From Hibiscus mutabilis (lineage: Eukaryota; Streptophyta; Magnoliopsida; Malvales; Malvaceae), in NCBI GenBank assembly GCA_019671005.1, contig CM033744.1, positions 11,214,128 to 11,278,127 on the forward strand: a stretch of 64,000 nt of DNA. The letters are read 5' to 3'. The notes under the pieces were generated by a model. It was not told where the DNA came from. It saw nothing but the letters and a program-made list of their open reading frames with translations, and ran no database searches. Below, piece after piece: positions 59,661-64,000 of the stretch; position 1 is the first letter of the stretch; the number at the start of each line of letters is the position of its first letter. The position numbers were made by a program, and so were the translations under genes.

Positions 59661-61179
59661 AAAATGAGTTCTAACCCTAAAATGTTATTAAACAAATGAA
59701 GGTTCGATTCCCATTCTAGGGAGGGCTTTAATCGCTACGAGTACCGAAATGACTAAGTACTTTGCGAGACCTACAAAAAATGGAAATATGAATCTTTAAA
59801 CTAAAAATATTATAATCATCTAGTTTAGGTTGCGATACTCGTTGATGAATTCCGATACTTGGTGATTCAATCTAATATGTTATCTACTTCCTTTACTTTT
59901 ACGATTTCAACGTCTAATTTTATCCATTCAACATACTATACGACAGATTTTGGTACTAATATTTAAGTTCCGAAACTTACTATACAAACATGTATTGTTA
60001 AAGGGACTTTAAACATTTATAGTTTACACATACAATAACAGGTTTCAGTACATGCACAAAAATTCTAATATCAGGAGAATAACGTTAAATGTTACGTGTT
60101 AACCCTAAAATGTTACTTTTATAGCTGAAATTTTGGTACCCTATATTAAATTTCGAAACATCTTTTGCCGACGTTTATTGTCAGAAACTTTACTAACAAT
60201 TTAGGTTTAAACTTTTATCTTCTAATTTTGGTACATATCTTAGAGTTTCGAAATTGTACCATTCATCTTAAAAGTTATATGTTATTGTAATATTTTACGT
60301 TGCAAGAAGAATTTTATCCCCCATAAAGATTCAGTACAACTTACGAAGTATCTAAACTTACCGGCAGTGTTTTTGTTGAGAATTCAAATTTAAGACCAAA
60401 ATATTTATTAGGCAAATATTATACTCGCCCCCAGATTTTAGGCAAATATTTAATTAAACTCAAAAGATATGGCGGTAAAGAGTTCCAAAGAACTCAAACT
60501 GATGGCAGCCGCAACTTGTAATGCCTTCTTGAGGAATCTAATACACTTTTCGGCCTTCCTCGAGTTTTGCATGATGTCTTACAAAAAAAAACATCATCCA
60601 TATGTAATGACGCATAGTGAGCAGCACAACCTTAGCTGTTCTTGAAGCTTCGGGAAGGCGAAAGGAGTGAGGATAGAGACAACATGAGATTCCATGGGAG
60701 CTCCACTTTTTAGGCAAATATTTTGAAGATTTTGCTGCATTGTCCCAAAACTCTTGTTTTAGTTTTTAATTGCTTATTTAATTATTTATTATTTACATAT
60801 TTATTATATTTAAGGGTTTAGAGTTTTAAGTTTAAAGTTTAGGGTTAAATTATTTTTAATTAAAAATGACCAAATTGAAATAATGTGTAAATAATAATGG
60901 TTAAATTTATTATTTTTTTCATATTATGAATAAGTTATTTGAATGTGCAAACGTGGAGGACTAAAAGTATTATTATACAAAATATTTAACTGCCATGTTA
61001 CCCTTTTAATTATTGTTAACAAAGTCCGTGCCAAATTGGAACAAAACTAAAAGTTTTATAGTAGCATTGAAGCAATTGGAAGTTTGGTACCAAATTAAAT
61101 AATTGATCAAAGTTTAGAGATAATTTGTGAATTTTACCTTAAATTTGTTATTATATATAAAAATTGAGCAAAGACATTT
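59661..61179. other. Intergenic DNA
   Basis: No gene is supported. A 58-codon frame at 60469-60645 (MAVKSSKELKLMAAATCNAF at its start) has no known domain. The motif ttaggcaaatatt occurs three times (about 60408, 60440 and 60711), bracketing that frame. Confidence 0.4.
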
Positions 61180-61345
61180 AGTCAGTTGGTTAAACTGCTC
61201 ATATTTATTCCCTAATATTCTCTTAGTTATGAATTTTAGACCCTCTAAGAGCACTCATTCTTTTTTTAGTGTCCTCTTTTTTCTTCTCTCTAAATAAAAT
61301 TAAAATTATCTAAAAAATTTAAAATTCACACGACAAACCTTATGG
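61180..61345 (+). mobile_element. SINE-like repeat, family B, copy 2
   Basis: A good A-box-like TAGTCAGTTGG, then aactgctcat, then a B-box-like aattttagaccc and ctaagagcactc, collinear with the minus-strand copy at 3585-3780. A T-rich body follows. Confidence 0.45.
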
Positions 61346-61455
61346 TTAAGACTGAAAATTAAATTCAGCAACATTTTAGTTACAACTATTCGGATTTTAT
61401 GTAACGTGATTGTAGTACATCAAATATCATTGTAAAATCTAATTATTGAATCCCA

Positions 61456-61469
61456 TTTTTCTTGTAGTG
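61456..61469 (-). mobile_element. Orphan CACTA transposon end
   Basis: Read on the minus strand from 61469, the sequence is CACTACAAGAAAAA, the classic terminal inverted repeat of plant CACTA (En/Spm) elements. No equally good partner end was found in the window. The end at 37236 is a poor match. Confidence 0.45.
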
Positions 61470-61561
61470 GTCGTTAAAGTCCCATAGACAATGCCATGTC
61501 CAATTAAATAGTAAACAGCACACTTTCAACCCTATATTACAATATATACTACTCATTCCTA

Positions 61562-63675
61562 TTAAGCATCCATTGGACTCTCATTATCATCTGCAGCTGG
61601 TTTCAATAACCATCGATTCAGACGTTCTGATGCTTTCCTTACCTGCCACAGCAACTCAAATGGCTCTGGTATTTTTTATAATAAAATAATGCCTTTATTA
61701 TTGGATAATTATTAATTAATATTTGAGGAAATGTACCTGTTCTTCCCAATCTGTTCTCCATACAAAGCAACCAAGAATAAGCGACTGCATTACTACCCCA
61801 CTCATTAATCCAATCCATAGCCCCTAATTAAAATTACAGAATTAAAACTTGTAAGATATATAAATAGATGTTTTAAATATGTTAAAAAATAATAAAATAT
61901 TTTTAATATTATATATACATATAGTTTGTTACCTTAACTTGAAGATTGGCAACATATCCAAGCAAAATTCCTATAGGTATTCCTATTGCATAATAGCATC
62001 CCAAGTTCACATATGCTACTGTGCTTTGCAAACCAGCTCCTGTGGCAATACCTGCATTATATATACATATATATGAATTTAAGCTTGGTATATTTAAACA
62101 TACATGTATACTAAATTTACATAAAATAAATCAATGTAAACAAAGGCAACAGCTTACCTGAGAGTACCGGTTGAACACTGTTGATTAAAATTGCAAAAGC
62201 GAAGAAAATGGAGAGACTTGACACTGTTTCTGCAACTGCTTCATCGTCCGAAAACAAGTATGCGATTTGGTTTCTGAAAACCATACATAATATCCACAAC
62301 ACAATTCCTATACTTGTTGAGGTCCCAAGTATTGTTTTTATTGCAAATTTCACTGCCTTGGCTCTTCCTCTCCCCATTTCGTTCGACACTCGCACGCTGC
62401 CGAAAAAGATCGAATTCAGTTTAATCAGTTCGTATAATCATTTTTAAGAGACGGTTTTCAAAAATATCCGAGATCATATACCTTGCTGCAACTAGGAAGC
62501 CTAAACAGACCATAAATTCCCATCCGTAGATGTTCAGGCTGCAGTAACAGATTTCTTGGATGTAAAAGCAGTTGATGTTACTAAATTGAAGTACAAAAAG
62601 AAAATCAACCACTTGATTACCAGATGGAGAAAGAAGCAATGGCAATGGTTGCATTTTTCGCGTATCCGGCCATTAAGACGAGGATGGAAAAATACCAGAG
62701 TTCCAAGCTATTCAACAATCAATTTCAGACAAAGTAAAATTATTAATAATAGCTATTGAAATCAATGTAGAGTTTAAAATAAATGAAAAGAAATGAAATT
62801 AGGATTGTTACCAAATCATGACACCAGAGGATATGGAGAGCTTTATAACAGGCCATAGATCAAAGAAAGCAGCTTTAGAGAATCCTCTCCATGTATTAGG
62901 GCACCATCCTCCAAACACATACACCAATTGTCCCACAACCATTATCCAACCGGACATGGTCATGGCTGCCATTGCTCCATTCACTCCCCAATTAAACTTG
63001 TTCACAAACATCCACGACAAGAACACATGAACGACGAACGACGTGGTTGATAGCCATCCGACAATCAGATTCTTGAGCTGTGCTTGTAAGAACATTGAGA
63101 TAGTCATGGAAACAACGAAGCTATAGATCATCGGGATGAACCACAGAGCAATTGGCCCTGCTGCAACCGCAAGCTCCTCCTCCTGGCCGAGAAGCCGGAG
63201 GATCGGGGTCGCGAAAATGAAGAGAGGCACTAGTATTGTTGCTGTAATGCCGTCAACGATCCATGATCGCTGCAGGTAAATTCCCATCATGTGGTGGTGC
63301 CCTGCCCCGAATGCTTGCCCGCATAGAGTTTCAGTTGCACTTGACATGCCGATCTTCCATTTATGGACAACAAGGTATTACACAAGCTAAACATGAAAAG
63401 ATGAAAAATAAAAGAAGAATGGAATAACATGTTACCAGTATCCCATACATGAACCTCAGAATAATGGTTTGTATGATTGCATAAGAGGCGAGCTCAACGT
63501 CGCCAATGTGACCAAGGAATGACTGTGTCACCACTACCATTCCGAATGAAGTTACCCTCGACAATATCGAAGGGAATGCGATTCTCCATATCGTCTTCGA
63601 TTCAATCAAAATTCTTGTTTTCAAATCATCTTCTTTTTCTGCAACCAACCTCTCCTCCAACTGCTTGTTATCCAT
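61562..63675 (-). CDS. MATE efflux transporter (DETOXIFICATION family)
   Basis: Eight minus-strand exons with GT-AG borders: 63436-63675, 62812-63353, 62621-62707, 62482-62538, 62158-62396, 61933-62051, 61737-61823 and 61562-61642. They join to 1452 nt, 483 residues plus stop, the normal size for plant MATE proteins. All phases match and no stop interrupts the frame. Family marks include FPSILSRVTSFGMVVVTQSF, FLGHIGDVELASYA, SSATETLCGQAFGAG, QRSWIV, the NWGVNGAMAAMT region, CLELWYFSILVLMAGY, VRVSNEMGRG and GIATGAGLQSTVAYVNLGCY. The family predicts about 12 membrane spans in two MatE halves and cation-coupled export of metabolites or xenobiotics at the plasma membrane or tonoplast. It is closest in style to the DTX21-27 group (inference); the substrate is unknown. 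The start lies in a typical acidic cytosolic N-terminus. Confidence 0.95.
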
Positions 63676-63837
63676 AAATAAACTCTGCTCGTTTGAAGAT
63701 ACGAGTCAATTTGGAAATACTTCTTTTAGCCTACATGTATTCCATAAGAACACACCATAACAGAGAGAGGGAAACTTACTAGATACGATAACAGGAGACT
63801 GCAGCCAAGCCAGGCAGTTGAATTGCTGTTGCAGAGG
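63676..63837 (-). promoter_or_regulatory. 5' flank of the MATE gene
   Basis: This is the region directly upstream of the MATE start codon on the minus strand. No convincing TATA box was fixed. It is bounded upstream by a SINE-like copy starting at 63838, so the leader and proximal promoter may be compact or may include SINE sequence. Confidence 0.35.
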
Positions 63838-64000
63838 CTGTTTTATTAGCCTAGACTAATTCGGATCCGGTTTTGCAGGGACGTCCATTACAAGGTGACA
63901 ATCCTAATCTAATTTTTCTCATTTACAACGCCAGGATTCGAACTCTAAACATTGCTTAGGGAATTTAGCGTCTCATCCTACTAAACCAACTGTTTGTTTG
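63838..64000 (-). mobile_element. SINE-like repeat, family A, best-kept copy
   Basis: The minus strand reads TTGGTTTAGTAGGATGAGA (A-box-like), then GAGTTCGAATCCTGGCG (a near-perfect B box), then a body with attaggattgtcaccttg and cgaattagtctaggc. The 5' end runs to the window edge. The same family occurs at 834-1005. Confidence 0.55.

Noticed and set aside
62181..63677. Plus-strand frames across the MATE locus (62181-62447, 62556-62759, 62818-63030, 63477-63677)
   Set aside because: They are antisense shadows of the MATE exons, whose splice phases join into one complete 483-residue protein.
1..64000. CRISPR arrays, bacterial operons or phage genes
   Set aside because: The introns, LTR retrotransposons and gene families are those of a plant nuclear genome. 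The repeat arrays found (48 bp, 102 bp) are head-to-tail without unique spacers.

Overview
The window is nuclear DNA of a flowering plant, most likely a eudicot. It is AT-rich, its genes are interrupted by GT-AG introns, and it is packed with plant LTR retrotransposons, tRNA-derived SINE-like repeats and MITE-like elements. The three clear protein genes (a DUF1005 protein, tubulin-folding cofactor A and a DETOXIFICATION-type MATE transporter) have a eudicot character. A cotton-like (Malvaceae) source is plausible, but that is inference.

Layout. 1-4069: gene-free AT-rich DNA with SINE-like and other repeat copies. 4070-6290: a reverse-oriented solo LTR with a perfect target-site duplication (TSD). 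6784-17320: a gag-only Tat/Ogre-like LTR retrotransposon with 2.3-kb LTRs, a decayed ORF1 and gag, and a 48-bp tandem array before the 3' LTR. 17426-22116: a minus-strand, gag-only copia-like element. 23921-27090: the DUF1005 gene (+), with a leader intron and a tiny uORF that overlaps the start codon. 27372-29160: tubulin-folding cofactor A (-), convergent with DUF1005. 29273-33270: two related MITE-like copies, a 102-bp tandem array, and an LTR remnant carrying a MITE with a 9-bp TSD. 34280-34900: a candidate spliced gene for a 44-residue single-span membrane peptide. 36476-37562: MITE and CACTA-like DNA. 38040-58362: a nest in which an old LTR-like unit was split by a three-LTR tandem array (LTR-internal-LTR-internal-LTR, 38610-54364) bounded by one perfect TSD. 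58802-59660: a decayed HMG-box-like gene (-). 61562-63675: an eight-exon MATE transporter gene (-). 63838-64000: a SINE-like copy upstream of the MATE gene.

The most unusual signal is in the 3' part of the old LTR-like unit (57324-57817). About a dozen short inverted repeats there have arms that change together while the loop stays TACG or TTCG, the UNCG tetraloop form in RNA. All four Watson-Crick pairs occur at one stem position. A second signal is a dense array of palindromes of the form GTAYCGRTAC in the Ty3-type LTRs, and the same motif also occurs in the unrelated copia-like LTRs.

The ordinary genes do not form a pathway. They are independent housekeeping or transport genes separated by repeats.
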